Positions 1 to 7,014 of a stretch of 17,937 bases of DNA are shown piece by piece. Source of the DNA: Scandinavium sp051650185 (GTDB taxonomy: Bacteria; Pseudomonadota; Gammaproteobacteria; Enterobacterales; Enterobacteriaceae). The stretch lies in assembly GCF_051650185.1 (NCBI RefSeq), contig NZ_JBOFIN010000142.1, positions 1 through 17,937 on the forward strand. The letters are read 5' to 3'. The notes beneath the pieces are model-generated. The model saw only the letters and a program-made list of their open reading frames with translations, made no database searches and had not been told where the DNA came from. Numbering within the stretch: the stretch's first letter is position 1; each line of letters opens with the position of its first letter. A program made the translations under genes and the position numbers.

Positions 1-129
1 AACGGGAAAAATGGGAAGCTAATAATCGGGGCGATGATGCGGAAGCTGGCGCAGATGGCGTATGGCGTCCTGAAATCAGGACGCCCTTTCGATGCCACTC
101 AGCATATGGAAAATGCTTGCGTGGCATAA
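1..129 (+). CDS. IS110-family (IS621-like) transposase, C-terminal part, cut by window edge
   Basis: Frame 1 is open from the first base to a TAA at 127-129 and encodes 42 residues. They contain the segment GAMMRKLAQMAYGVLKSG followed by RPFDATQH. This is the C-terminal end of the Transposase_20 (IS116/IS110/IS902) domain, and it is very close to the end of IS621 recombinase as I remember it. Family members are serine/DEDD recombinases that insert DNA at sites chosen by an element-encoded bridge RNA, without classical terminal inverted repeats. The catalytic DEDD/RuvC-like part and most of the Tnp domain lie left of the window, so I cannot say whether the gene is intact. The reading frame is undamaged to its stop, which argues against old decay. 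Family assignment is firm; closeness to IS621 is from memory and would need an alignment. Confidence 0.85.
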   Translation, partial: NGKNGKLIIGAMMRKLAQMAYGVLKSGRPFDATQHMENACVA

Positions 130-137
130 CAGTATCT
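1..137 (+). mobile_element. Right end of an IS621-like IS110-family element (left part outside window)
   Basis: Directly overlapping the transposase stop is ACAGTATCT (129-137). As I recall, IS621's donor junction begins with ACAGTAT followed by a CT core dinucleotide, so the element's right end would be at about 135-137. The next bases, ACTACGCCT, then lead into a REP unit at 147. IS621 is known to insert in REP sequences at a GGC-CT-AC type target, and CTAC (136-139) fits the right half of such a target. The very short 3' non-coding tail agrees with the IS110 group, where the bridge RNA lies in the left end upstream of the gene. No terminal inverted repeat is expected or seen. The boundary is inferred from a remembered motif. 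Confidence 0.65.
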
Positions 138-146
138 ACTACGCCT

Positions 147-180
147 TGTAGGCCGGGCAAACAACGTGCCGCCCGGCAAT
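147..180 (+). repeat. REP (repetitive extragenic palindrome) unit downstream of katG
   Basis: The sequence starts TGTAGGCCGGGC and ends GCCGCCCGGCAA, with arms GCCGGGC and GCCCGGC around the central bases AAACAACGTGCC. It has the same TGTAGGYCGGGC start as the unit at 13093. On the minus strand it offers GGCCTACA, the REP tail that IS621-type elements use as target. It lies between the IS end and the katG terminator. Confidence 0.75.
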
Positions 181-197
181 TTCGCAAAGGCCAAAAC

Positions 198-228
198 AAA
201 AATCCCCGCTCGAAAGCGGGGATTTTTT
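198..228. terminator. Bidirectional intrinsic terminator downstream of katG
   Basis: The arms TCCCCGCT (203-210) and AGCGGGGA (215-222) pair perfectly around a CGAA tetraloop. They are flanked by AAAAA (198-202) and TTTTTT (223-228), which gives a U-tract in both directions. It lies 16 bases past the katG stop and would also stop transcription leaving the IS element. Confidence 0.92.
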
Positions 229-243
229 ACGTCTCAGACAGGC

Positions 244-2424
244 TTACTGCAGGTCGAAGCGATCCAGGTTCATCACTTTCACCCATGCCGCGACGAAGTC
301 TTTCACAAACTTCTCTTTGGCATCGTCGCAGGCATAAACTTCTGCCAGCGCACGCAGCACGGCGTTAGAGCCAAACACCAGGTCTGCACGGGTTGCAGTG
401 TGCTTCACTTCACCGCTCTGACGGCAACGTCCTTCGAACTGTTCGTTAGAAGCGTCGGTGGCTTTCCACTCGTTGCGCATATCCAGCAGGTTGACGAAGA
501 AGTCATTGCTGAGCACACCCACACGGTCGGTAAACACACCGTTGTTGCCGCCATCAAAGTTGACACCCAGAACACGCAAACCACCCACCAGCACAGTGAG
601 CTCCGGCGCGGTCAGCGTCAGCTGCTGCGCTTTGTCGATAAGCAGAGATTCGGTGGTCGCCGCATCCAGGCGAGCGCGATAGTTGCGGAAACCATCGGCT
701 ACCGGCTCCATCAGGCTGAACATTTCGATATCGGTCTGATCCTGGCTGGCATCCACACGGCCCGGCGTAAACGGCACATGAATATTCACGCCAGCAGCTT
801 CTGCCGCTTTTTCGACACCAACCACACCAGCCAGCACAATGATGTCAGCCAGAGAAGCGCGGCGAGAAGATTTATAAATCGCTTCCAGCGCCGGGAGCGC
901 TTTAGCTGCAATCGCGTTCACATCCCAGTCACGCTGAGGTGCCAGCGCCAGGCGAGCACCGTTCGCCCCACCACGCTTATCGCCACCGCGGAAGGTGGAA
1001 GCCGATGCCCACGCAACCGACACCAGTTCACTCACAGAAAGCCCGGAGTGCGCAATTTCTGCTTTCAGAACGTCGATATCTTCTGCGGTGGGTTCGAAGA
1101 ACGCTTTCGGCAGCGGATCCTGCCAAATCAGATCTTCGTTCGGCACTTCCGGGCCGATGTATCTCGCTTTCGGTCCCATATCGCGGTGCGTCAGTTTGAA
1201 CCACGCGCGAGCAAAGGCTTCGTTAAAGGCTTGTGGATCGTTGAGGAAGCGACGAGAGATTTTCTCGAAGTCCGGGTCAAAGCGCAGCGTCAGGTCGGTA
1301 ACCAGCATCGTCGGTTTGCGTTTTTTAGACGGGTCAAACGGATCGGGAATGCTTTCCGGGGCATCCACCGCTTCAAACTGAATCGCACCGGCCGGGCTAC
1401 GAGTTTGCACCCACTCGTATTTGAACAGGTTTTCGAAGAAGAAATTGCTCCATTGGGTTGGCGTTTGAGTCCACACCACTTCCAGACCCGAGGTGATAGC
1501 GTCTGCGCCCACACCACTGCCGTGCGTACTTGCCCAGCCGAGGCCTTGTGCTTCAATCGGGGCTGCTTCCGGATCGACGCCCACGTGGGTTGCTTCGCCC
1601 GCGCCGTGAGTTTTCCCTAATGTATGACCACCGGCGATGAGCGCGACGGTCTCTTCGTCGTTCATGCCCATATTGCCGAAGGTGGCGCGGATGGCAGCTG
1701 CGGCAGACAGCGGTTCACCGCTGGCGTTTGGCCCTTCCGGGTTCACGTATATCAGGCCCATTTCGGTAGCAGCCAGCGGACGTTTTGCCAGTTCTTCCGG
1801 ATTACGGTGTTTCAGCCAGGTCGTTTCATCGCCCCAGTTCACATCCATATCCGGTTCCCAGACATCTTCACGCCCGGCACCAAAACCGAAAGTACGGAAG
1901 CCGGAGTTTTCCAGCGCAACGTTACCCGCCAGAATGAACAGATCGGCCCAGGAGATTTTCTGGCCGTATTTCTGTTTGATAGGCCAAAGCAGGCGACGCG
2001 CTTTATCGAGGCTGACGTTGTCCGGCCAGGAGTTCAGCGGAGCAAAGCGCTGCTGACCCCGTCCCGCGCCACCACGGCCATCAACGGAACGATAGGTCCC
2101 TGCGCCGTGCCAGGCCATACGAATAAACAGGCCAGCATAGCTGCCCCAGTCGGCAGGCCACCATGGCTGCGAATCAGTCAGCAGAGCTCTGAGATCGCCT
2201 TTCAGGGCGGAATAATCTAATTTGCTGAATTCTTTACGGTAATCAAAATCTTCGCCCAGTGGGTTAGAGCGGCTGGAGTGCTGATTGAGGAGATCGACGC
2301 GAAGTTGTTTTGGCCACCAGTCTCGGCTGCTGGTCCCTGCGCCTGCGCTTTCGTCATGGCTGCCCTGATGGAATGGGCACTTTGCTGCGGATAACGTGTT
2401 GTGATCGTTTTCTTGATTGCTCAT
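244..2424 (-). CDS. katG: Catalase-peroxidase (hydroperoxidase I)
   Basis: This is a bifunctional haem b enzyme. It disproportionates hydrogen peroxide and has broad peroxidase activity, acting in the cytoplasm as a homo-oligomer. The product is 726 aa, the E. coli length. The distal haem triad is visible as R102-W105-H106 in IRMAWHGAGTYR. The other two partners of the Met-Tyr-Trp adduct are present (Y226 in GLIYVNPEG, M252 in GNMGMND). The proximal ligand is H267 in AGGHTLGKTHG. The second, non-haem peroxidase-like domain fills the C-terminal half. The start has GGGAGCAGG just upstream. In E. coli katG follows metF; here it sits at the other end of the frw/gldA block, divergent from the AraC-type regulator and next to an IS end. 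No truncation or frameshift is seen. Confidence 0.98.
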   Translation of the reverse strand: MSNQENDHNTLSAAKCPFHQGSHDESAGAGTSSRDWWPKQLRVDLLNQHSSRSNPLGEDFDYRKEFSKLDYSALKGDLRALLTDSQPWWPADWGSYAGLFIRMAWHGAGTYRSVDGRGGAGRGQQRFAPLNSWPDNVSLDKARRLLWPIKQKYGQKISWADLFILAGNVALENSGFRTFGFGAGREDVWEPDMDVNWGDETTWLKHRNPEELAKRPLAATEMGLIYVNPEGPNASGEPLSAAAAIRATFGNMGMNDEETVALIAGGHTLGKTHGAGEATHVGVDPEAAPIEAQGLGWASTHGSGVGADAITSGLEVVWTQTPTQWSNFFFENLFKYEWVQTRSPAGAIQFEAVDAPESIPDPFDPSKKRKPTMLVTDLTLRFDPDFEKISRRFLNDPQAFNEAFARAWFKLTHRDMGPKARYIGPEVPNEDLIWQDPLPKAFFEPTAEDIDVLKAEIAHSGLSVSELVSVAWASASTFRGGDKRGGANGARLALAPQRDWDVNAIAAKALPALEAIYKSSRRASLADIIVLAGVVGVEKAAEAAGVNIHVPFTPGRVDASQDQTDIEMFSLMEPVADGFRNYRARLDAATTESLLIDKAQQLTLTAPELTVLVGGLRVLGVNFDGGNNGVFTDRVGVLSNDFFVNLLDMRNEWKATDASNEQFEGRCRQSGEVKHTATRADLVFGSNAVLRALAEVYACDDAKEKFVKDFVAAWVKVMNLDRFDLQ

Positions 2425-2483
2425 CTTCCTGCTCCCTTCAGTGTTTTTAATACCAGGATATACAGCTCTGCAGATAAGTTATA

Positions 2484-2520
2484 GATGATAAAATCTACAG
2501 ATTTGATAGTTCTTTCCTTC
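2484..2520 (-). promoter_or_regulatory. Probable OxyR-binding region of the katG promoter
   Basis: Read on the minus strand, four tetramers recur every 11 bp: GAAG, CTAT, GTAG, CATC. Against the OxyR pattern ATAG-N7-CTAT-N7-ATAG-N7-CTAT the inner two match 7 of 8 bases; the outer two are poor. Position and flanking bases (ACTATC, then CTATAACTTATC towards the gene) resemble the E. coli katG control region as I remember it. This supports peroxide induction through OxyR. A -10-like TGTATAT lies at 2458-2464 (minus), but I cannot place the transcription start with confidence. Confidence 0.5.
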
Positions 2521-2525
2521 TGGCC

Positions 2526-2552
2526 ATGAACACCATAACAAATGTTGTTCAT
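2526..2552. promoter_or_regulatory. Dyad-symmetric operator-like site between katG and yijO
   Basis: The half-sites ATGAACA (2526-2532) and TGTTCAT (2546-2552) are perfect inverted repeats with a 13-bp centre. The centre contains a second nested dyad, AACA-AA-TGTT (2537-2546). It lies in the 239-bp divergent intergenic region, upstream of the OxyR-like boxes for katG and about 110 bp before the yijO start. It could bind a dimeric regulator of either gene; I do not recognise the motif. Confidence 0.35.
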
Positions 2553-2663
2553 AGAAATGTCGACGAGTCCGTAAACTTTCACCAATAAGCCTGGATTATG
2601 CAGGGGAATGAGGTCAATGATCTGTCAGCGTTTTTTCGTAAATCATTCAGGAGAGGTGAAGTA

Positions 2664-3506
2664 ATGGAACAAACCGACAGCACTATCACCCGAATCGTTA
2701 CGTCATTGATGTCATCAATGGACTCATTGAATATCTGCTACTTTGCGCACGAAAACGGCACGGTGCCGCCGCTGGCCTTCCAGGTTGATTTCCCGAGGCT
2801 TGAAATTGTGTTGAAAGGTGAAATTAGCGATGGGCCATTCAGCCTCAACGCTCATGATTTGCTGTATGTGCCCGCAGGAAGCTGGAACTGCCCGCAGTGG
2901 GAAAAGCCCGCCACCACGCTCAGTATTTTATTTGGCAAACAACAGCTTGGCTTTAGCGTGCAGCACTGGGATGGGCAGCAACTCCAGAACGTGATGAAAC
3001 AACACGTGGCGCGTCGTGGCCCTCGCGTTGGCTCCTTTTTATTGCAGGCGCTCGATGAAATTCGCATGCAGCCGCAGGATAACAACACCGCAAAGATGAT
3101 TGTGATGAGCCTGCTGAGCCACTGCGCCGACCTGCTGAGCAGCCAGATTCAGACCGCTTCGCGCAGCCAGGCGCTGTTTGAGGCGATCCGCGATCATATT
3201 GATGCAAATTATGCCGACGCCCTAAGCCGGGACTCCGTCGCCCACGCGTTTTATATTTCGCCCAATTATCTGTCGCACCTGTTCAATAAAAGCGGTGCTT
3301 TAGGCTTTAACGAATATCTGAACCACACCCGGCTCGAAAAAGCCAAAGCGCTGCTCAAAGGGTACGACATGAAAGTGAAGGAAGTGGCGCATGCCTGCGG
3401 CTTCACCGACAGTAACTATTTCTGCCGACTTTTTCGTAAAAACACCGACCGTTCACCGTCGGAATATCGGCGGCAGTATCACAGTCAGTTGTCGATTAAA
3501 GAGTGA
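2664..3506 (+). CDS. yijO: AraC-family transcriptional regulator (YijO-like)
   Basis: The predicted product is 280 aa. It has an N-terminal cupin-like sensing domain (about 20-120, with FQVDFPRLEIVLKGE and the LLYVPAG turn) and a C-terminal AraC/XylS DNA-binding domain with two helix-turn-helix units. These are at about 189-210 (VAHAFYISPNYLSHLF) and 237-260 (KEVAHACGFTDSNYFCRLFRK), followed by the family signature ending RSPSEYR. I chose the ATG at 2664 because AGGAGAGG precedes it at good spacing; an in-frame ATG at 2598 would add 22 residues but has no comparable ribosome site. E. coli YijO (about 283 aa) also borders frwD. Position next to the frw/pfl cluster makes it the likely regulator of that cluster, but this is inference. 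Its 3' end overlaps frwD on the opposite strand by 11 bp. Confidence 0.9.
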   Translation: MEQTDSTITRIVTSLMSSMDSLNICYFAHENGTVPPLAFQVDFPRLEIVLKGEISDGPFSLNAHDLLYVPAGSWNCPQWEKPATTLSILFGKQQLGFSVQHWDGQQLQNVMKQHVARRGPRVGSFLLQALDEIRMQPQDNNTAKMIVMSLLSHCADLLSSQIQTASRSQALFEAIRDHIDANYADALSRDSVAHAFYISPNYLSHLFNKSGALGFNEYLNHTRLEKAKALLKGYDMKVKEVAHACGFTDSNYFCRLFRKNTDRSPSEYRRQYHSQLSIKE

Positions 3507-3849
3507 TATGGGTGTGTTGCGGGGCCGAAAGCAGTTTGCGCACCGCGCTCATCACCTTCTGCGGCTCGCGCAGAAAGGTGTTAATGCCGGAGCGAACATA
3601 GCGCGCGCCGCCAAAACGCTCCTCGCCGCTCAGGTCGATATCGGTAATAAGCAAAACAACGTCGGCTCGTGAGATATCTCCCGGACTCAGCGCGTTTTCA
3701 ATGCCAAGTGCGCCCTGAGTTTCAATTTTGACGATCCATTTTTCCTGCTGGCACAGCTTCTCCAGCCGCTCGGCCGCCATGTAAGTGTGGGCCACGCCGC
3801 TCACGCAAGCGGTGACCGCCACCAGAAATCTTCCGCCTGTTCCCGTCAC
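3496..3849 (-). CDS. frwD: Fructose-like PTS IIB component (second IIB)
   Basis: This is a small 117-aa cytoplasmic IIB protein. It accepts phosphate from a IIA histidine and passes it to the sugar bound by IIC. The phosphorylatable cysteine is C15 in VTACVSGVAHTYMAAE, and KIETQGALGIEN is the typical following block of fructose-family IIB proteins. The start is GTG at 3849, preceded by AGGAGGG, which lies inside the last codons of pflC (1-bp gap), so the two are translationally linked. It is the last gene of the minus-strand cluster, and no terminator separates it from the convergent regulator. It differs from FrwB in having Val instead of Pro after the active cysteine, and it may serve a different substrate or a regulatory role. 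Confidence 0.9.
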   Translation of the reverse strand: MTGTGGRFLVAVTACVSGVAHTYMAAERLEKLCQQEKWIVKIETQGALGIENALSPGDISRADVVLLITDIDLSGEERFGGARYVRSGINTFLREPQKVMSAVRKLLSAPQHTHITL

Positions 3850-3850
3850 G

Positions 3851-4726
3851 TTACCCTCCTGTCGTTACATGAAAACCCTCTGCTTCTGCTTTGCTACGGA
3901 CGCGAGCAATCTCTTCAGCCGTCGGTGGCACACACGCTTTCATCGCCCATTCGCCGCCCAGCAACCGGTATTTTGGTTCGCCATACTGGTGAAAGGGAAG
4001 TAAATGCAGCTCCCGGATGCTGGTCGGAGCCAAAAAAGCCAGCACCTGTCGCACATTTTCCTCTTCCTGAGTGAACCCCGGGATCAGCGGCAGACGTGGA
4101 ATGACGTTGATCCCTTCTCTCACCAACGCTAAAAAATTCTCCATTACGCGTGGCTGATCCATTTTCACTACCGCCTGAGCACGCGCAGGATCCATTATCT
4201 TCAAATCAAAGAGCACTTCATCGCACTGTTGAGCCAGAGGCAGCAGGCGACTTAACGGCGCATCGCCCGCTGTTTCTATAGCAGTATGCAAACCAGCCTG
4301 GCGCAATCTTTTGAGAAAGCGGGTAGCGAACCCCGCCTGCATTAACACTTCACCGCCCGAGAGCGTGACGCCACCGCCTGAAGTGCGATAAAAAATCTCG
4401 TCCTTCAGCACCTCACGCTCAAGTTGCTCCAGCGTGATATCGCGGCCAATGCGTTCAAATGCCCCCGACGGGCATTCGTCCGCATCACGCAGACAGGGAG
4501 CACAGTGCAGGCATTTACTCTCGCGGCGAACCGTCTGGATAGCAGGCGACAGGGATTCCGGATTGGCGCACCACGGGCAACGGTGCGGGCAGCCTTTGAA
4601 AAAAACCACCGTGCGGATCCCCTGCCCGTCGTTCAGGGAGTAGCGCTGAATGTTGAAAATGCGCGCCGTGTCAGCGCGCGTCTCCAGCACCTCACAGGTG
4701 ATGCGCGGTGCGGCGGATAATGTCAT
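3851..4726 (-). CDS. pflC: Radical-SAM glycyl-radical-enzyme activase (PflC)
   Basis: The 291-aa activating enzyme would abstract hydrogen from the glycine of its partner PflD, using SAM and a [4Fe-4S] cluster. The radical-SAM motif CX3CX2C is C46-C50-C53 (KGCPHRCPWC). The SAM-contacting GGE is at 124-126 in GGGVTLSGGEVLMQ. Between them is one ferredoxin-like cysteine set (C72, C75, C78, C85 in SKCLHCAPC and DECPSG), smaller than the two-cluster insert of many eliminase activases. The start at 4726 is preferred to an upstream ATG at 4837 because AAGGAG precedes it and the N-terminus then matches E. coli PflC (292 aa). It overlaps the end of pflD by 35 bp, implying coupled translation. Activity would need anoxic conditions. 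Confidence 0.93.
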   Translation of the reverse strand: MTLSAAPRITCEVLETRADTARIFNIQRYSLNDGQGIRTVVFFKGCPHRCPWCANPESLSPAIQTVRRESKCLHCAPCLRDADECPSGAFERIGRDITLEQLEREVLKDEIFYRTSGGGVTLSGGEVLMQAGFATRFLKRLRQAGLHTAIETAGDAPLSRLLPLAQQCDEVLFDLKIMDPARAQAVVKMDQPRVMENFLALVREGINVIPRLPLIPGFTQEEENVRQVLAFLAPTSIRELHLLPFHQYGEPKYRLLGGEWAMKACVPPTAEEIARVRSKAEAEGFHVTTGG

Positions 4727-6989
4727 CCTGAATCTCCTTCGACAGCTCAACGAAGAACGCGCTATATCCCGCCACACGCACCACCAGCCCGGCGAAATCC
4801 TGGGGTCGCGCCTGCGCTTCACGCAGGGTGTCGGCATTCACGACGTTAAACTGGACGTGCTGCAATTTCAGCTTCGTGAACGCTCGCAGGAAATCGGCCA
4901 GCTTATTCAGCCCGGCATCACCTTCCAGCGTTGCGGGGGTGAATTTCACATTCAACAAGGTGCCATTCGACAACAACGTGTTATCGAGCTTACTCACCGA
5001 TTTCAGTACGGCGGTTGGCCCCTGCATATCTTGTCCGAGCATAGGGGATAAACCGCCATCGGCCAGCTGCTCACCCGCATAGCGCCCGTCTGGCGTTGCG
5101 CCCACGACTGCGCCTAAAGGCACATGAGCAGAGACAGTGTACGACCCCGGCGTGAATTGCCCACCGCGCGGATTACGGTATTTTTCCACCTCTTTGCAGT
5201 AGTAACGCAGCAGATCGGCGCTGATGTTGTCCACTTCGTCGATATCATTGCCGTATTTCTCAAAGCGATTGATCAACCTGGCGCGGATTTTCTCCCCTTC
5301 CGGAGTCGCAAAGTTCGCTTTCAGGACTGCCAGCAGCTCATCGAAGCTCAGCCTTTGCTGATCAAACACCATGCCTTTCAGGGCATGCAGAGAATCGCTG
5401 AGGTTGGCGATGCCGATCCCTTGTACGCCCGAGAAGTTGTAGCGAGCGCCGCCTTCGGTGATGTCTTTGCCGTTCGTCAGGCAATCGCTGATGAAAGACG
5501 ACAGCAGTGGCACCGGCGCCCAGTCGCGATGGCCGATGTCACAGATGTTGCTGCCTTCCGCCATCAGTGAAATGAAGTGGCTGGTTTTCGCCCGAATGTT
5601 TTCCAGCAGCGTTTCCCAGCCGATATCCGCGTTGCCTTCGTTCTCCTGAAGCACGATTTCCATCACTTTCAGCAGGTTAAACATCGCAATATCGTGCAGC
5701 CCATAGGTTTTTCCCGGAATGGAAAGCTCAACGCAGCCCACAACTGAATAATCACGGGCATCTTCAAGCGTTACGCCCCGATTCAGGAACGCAGGCACGA
5801 TCACTTCATCGTTAAAAATCTGCGGAATGCCCGTGCCCAGACGAATGGTTTCTGCCGTTTTGCGTAAAAACGGGCCGTCAATCAGTTCATTCACGCGCAC
5901 GCCCAGATTTGGCTGCGGCAGGCGGACATTCTGATAGGCATCCAGGCAAAGGAAAGAGAGTATGTTTACCGCGCTGCGACCGTTTTCCGTCTGACCGCCA
6001 AGCAGGGCGGTGTAGCCCGTCGGGAAGCCAGCGAAATAGCGCGCGCTGCTGGTTGAACGCAGCAGCACCACGTCATTGCACTTCACCCACAGGGATTCGA
6101 GCATCTCGCGCAGGAAAGCGGGATCTTCGCCCTGGCTCAGCGAGGCCTGATAAAAAGGCAGCATGTACTGGTCGAAACGCCCGATGGAGAGCGAACTCGC
6201 ATTCGACTCATACTGCAAAATCACGTTCATGTACCAGAACAGCTGGCACGCCTGCCAGAAGGTCTTCGGCTTGTGCTCTGCGTTATGGCGGGAAATTTCG
6301 GCTAGTTGGCGCAGCTCTTCCGCCCGTTTCGCGTCCTGACACTCAAGCGCCATCGCCCCGGCGAGCGCGGCATAGCGCAGAATATGGCGCTGCGAGGCTT
6401 CCAGCAGTAACAAGGCGGCGGCATAAAAATCGTTATCCGGCTCGTGCTGGCAGAGCGTTTGCAGCTCCGCCACCAGCGTACCCAACCCATTTTCCAGCAG
6501 ACGTGGGTAATCGATGATGATGTGCCCCTGCCCTTTGTCGGTCTGGTTCACGCTGAAGATTTGCGTCGCCACCGCCGCTTTTACCTCATTCGACATTCTG
6601 GCGTTGATGAAATCCTTCATCGAACGCTTTTCCCAGTAAGGGAACAGCACTTCGCGATAGACTCGTTTGTCGTCTTCGCTTATCGCAAACTTGTCCTGTG
6701 GGCGGCTCGAAAACTGGTCCAGTTCCTTTAGCAGCCAGTACGGGTCCATTTCCGGCGACATAATGCCGGCGCGCGGTTGCACGGTGCGGTTACCGGCAAT
6801 CAGCTCCTCATCACGGATCGCTATCTCCACCTTATCCAGAATATGCGCCGTCGCTCTGGCTCTGCGCAGGATAACCGGCTCGCCTTCCGTCTGCTGATGG
6901 CTTTCGGTATAAAGCAGCGCGCGCTCAAGGGAAATTTCACGGGGTCTGGCAAACAGGGCGTCTTTCAGGCGTTGAATGCGATTCGTCAT
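4692..6989 (-). CDS. pflD: Glycyl-radical enzyme of unknown substrate (PflD)
   Basis: The 765-aa protein matches the E. coli PflD length. It is an oxygen-sensitive cytoplasmic enzyme that stores a radical on G741 (RVAGYSAFFVEL near the C-terminus) and uses a thiyl radical on C419. The active-site loop VVGCVELSIPGK has a single cysteine plus E421, with D433 14 residues on. This is the layout of glycyl-radical eliminases (diol/glycerol dehydratase, choline lyase), not of true pyruvate formate-lyase, which has two adjacent cysteines. H156 fits one substrate-binding histidine of B12-independent glycerol dehydratase, but the second appears to be serine (S265 in ESNASSLSIGRFD). So despite its name it is unlikely to cleave pyruvate, and the substrate is unknown. 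AAAAAAGGAG precedes the start. Neighbours suggest a PTS-imported or polyol-derived substrate. Confidence 0.93.
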   Translation of the reverse strand: MTNRIQRLKDALFARPREISLERALLYTESHQQTEGEPVILRRARATAHILDKVEIAIRDEELIAGNRTVQPRAGIMSPEMDPYWLLKELDQFSSRPQDKFAISEDDKRVYREVLFPYWEKRSMKDFINARMSNEVKAAVATQIFSVNQTDKGQGHIIIDYPRLLENGLGTLVAELQTLCQHEPDNDFYAAALLLLEASQRHILRYAALAGAMALECQDAKRAEELRQLAEISRHNAEHKPKTFWQACQLFWYMNVILQYESNASSLSIGRFDQYMLPFYQASLSQGEDPAFLREMLESLWVKCNDVVLLRSTSSARYFAGFPTGYTALLGGQTENGRSAVNILSFLCLDAYQNVRLPQPNLGVRVNELIDGPFLRKTAETIRLGTGIPQIFNDEVIVPAFLNRGVTLEDARDYSVVGCVELSIPGKTYGLHDIAMFNLLKVMEIVLQENEGNADIGWETLLENIRAKTSHFISLMAEGSNICDIGHRDWAPVPLLSSFISDCLTNGKDITEGGARYNFSGVQGIGIANLSDSLHALKGMVFDQQRLSFDELLAVLKANFATPEGEKIRARLINRFEKYGNDIDEVDNISADLLRYYCKEVEKYRNPRGGQFTPGSYTVSAHVPLGAVVGATPDGRYAGEQLADGGLSPMLGQDMQGPTAVLKSVSKLDNTLLSNGTLLNVKFTPATLEGDAGLNKLADFLRAFTKLKLQHVQFNVVNADTLREAQARPQDFAGLVVRVAGYSAFFVELSKEIQDDIIRRTAHHL

Positions 6990-7014
6990 GGGGCACTCCT
7001 TTTTTGAGTTCAGG

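Noticed and set aside
166..1620. Long open frame on the plus strand (484 codons) antisense to katG
   Set aside because: It is the complement of a strongly conserved catalase-peroxidase, shows no recognisable domain and has no ribosome site; it is open because of katG's codon bias.
2598..2663. Upstream ATG for the AraC-family regulator
   Set aside because: It has no clear ribosome site, whereas AGGAGAGG lies before the ATG at 2664 and the resulting length is close to that of E. coli YijO.
4727..4837. Upstream start giving a 328-aa PflC
   Set aside because: The extra arginine-rich residues are pflD read in another frame, and AAGGAG lies just before the ATG at 4726.
4692..6989. PflD as a genuine pyruvate formate-lyase
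   Set aside because: True formate acetyltransferases carry two adjacent cysteines in the active site; here the loop is G-C-V-E with one cysteine, the eliminase pattern.
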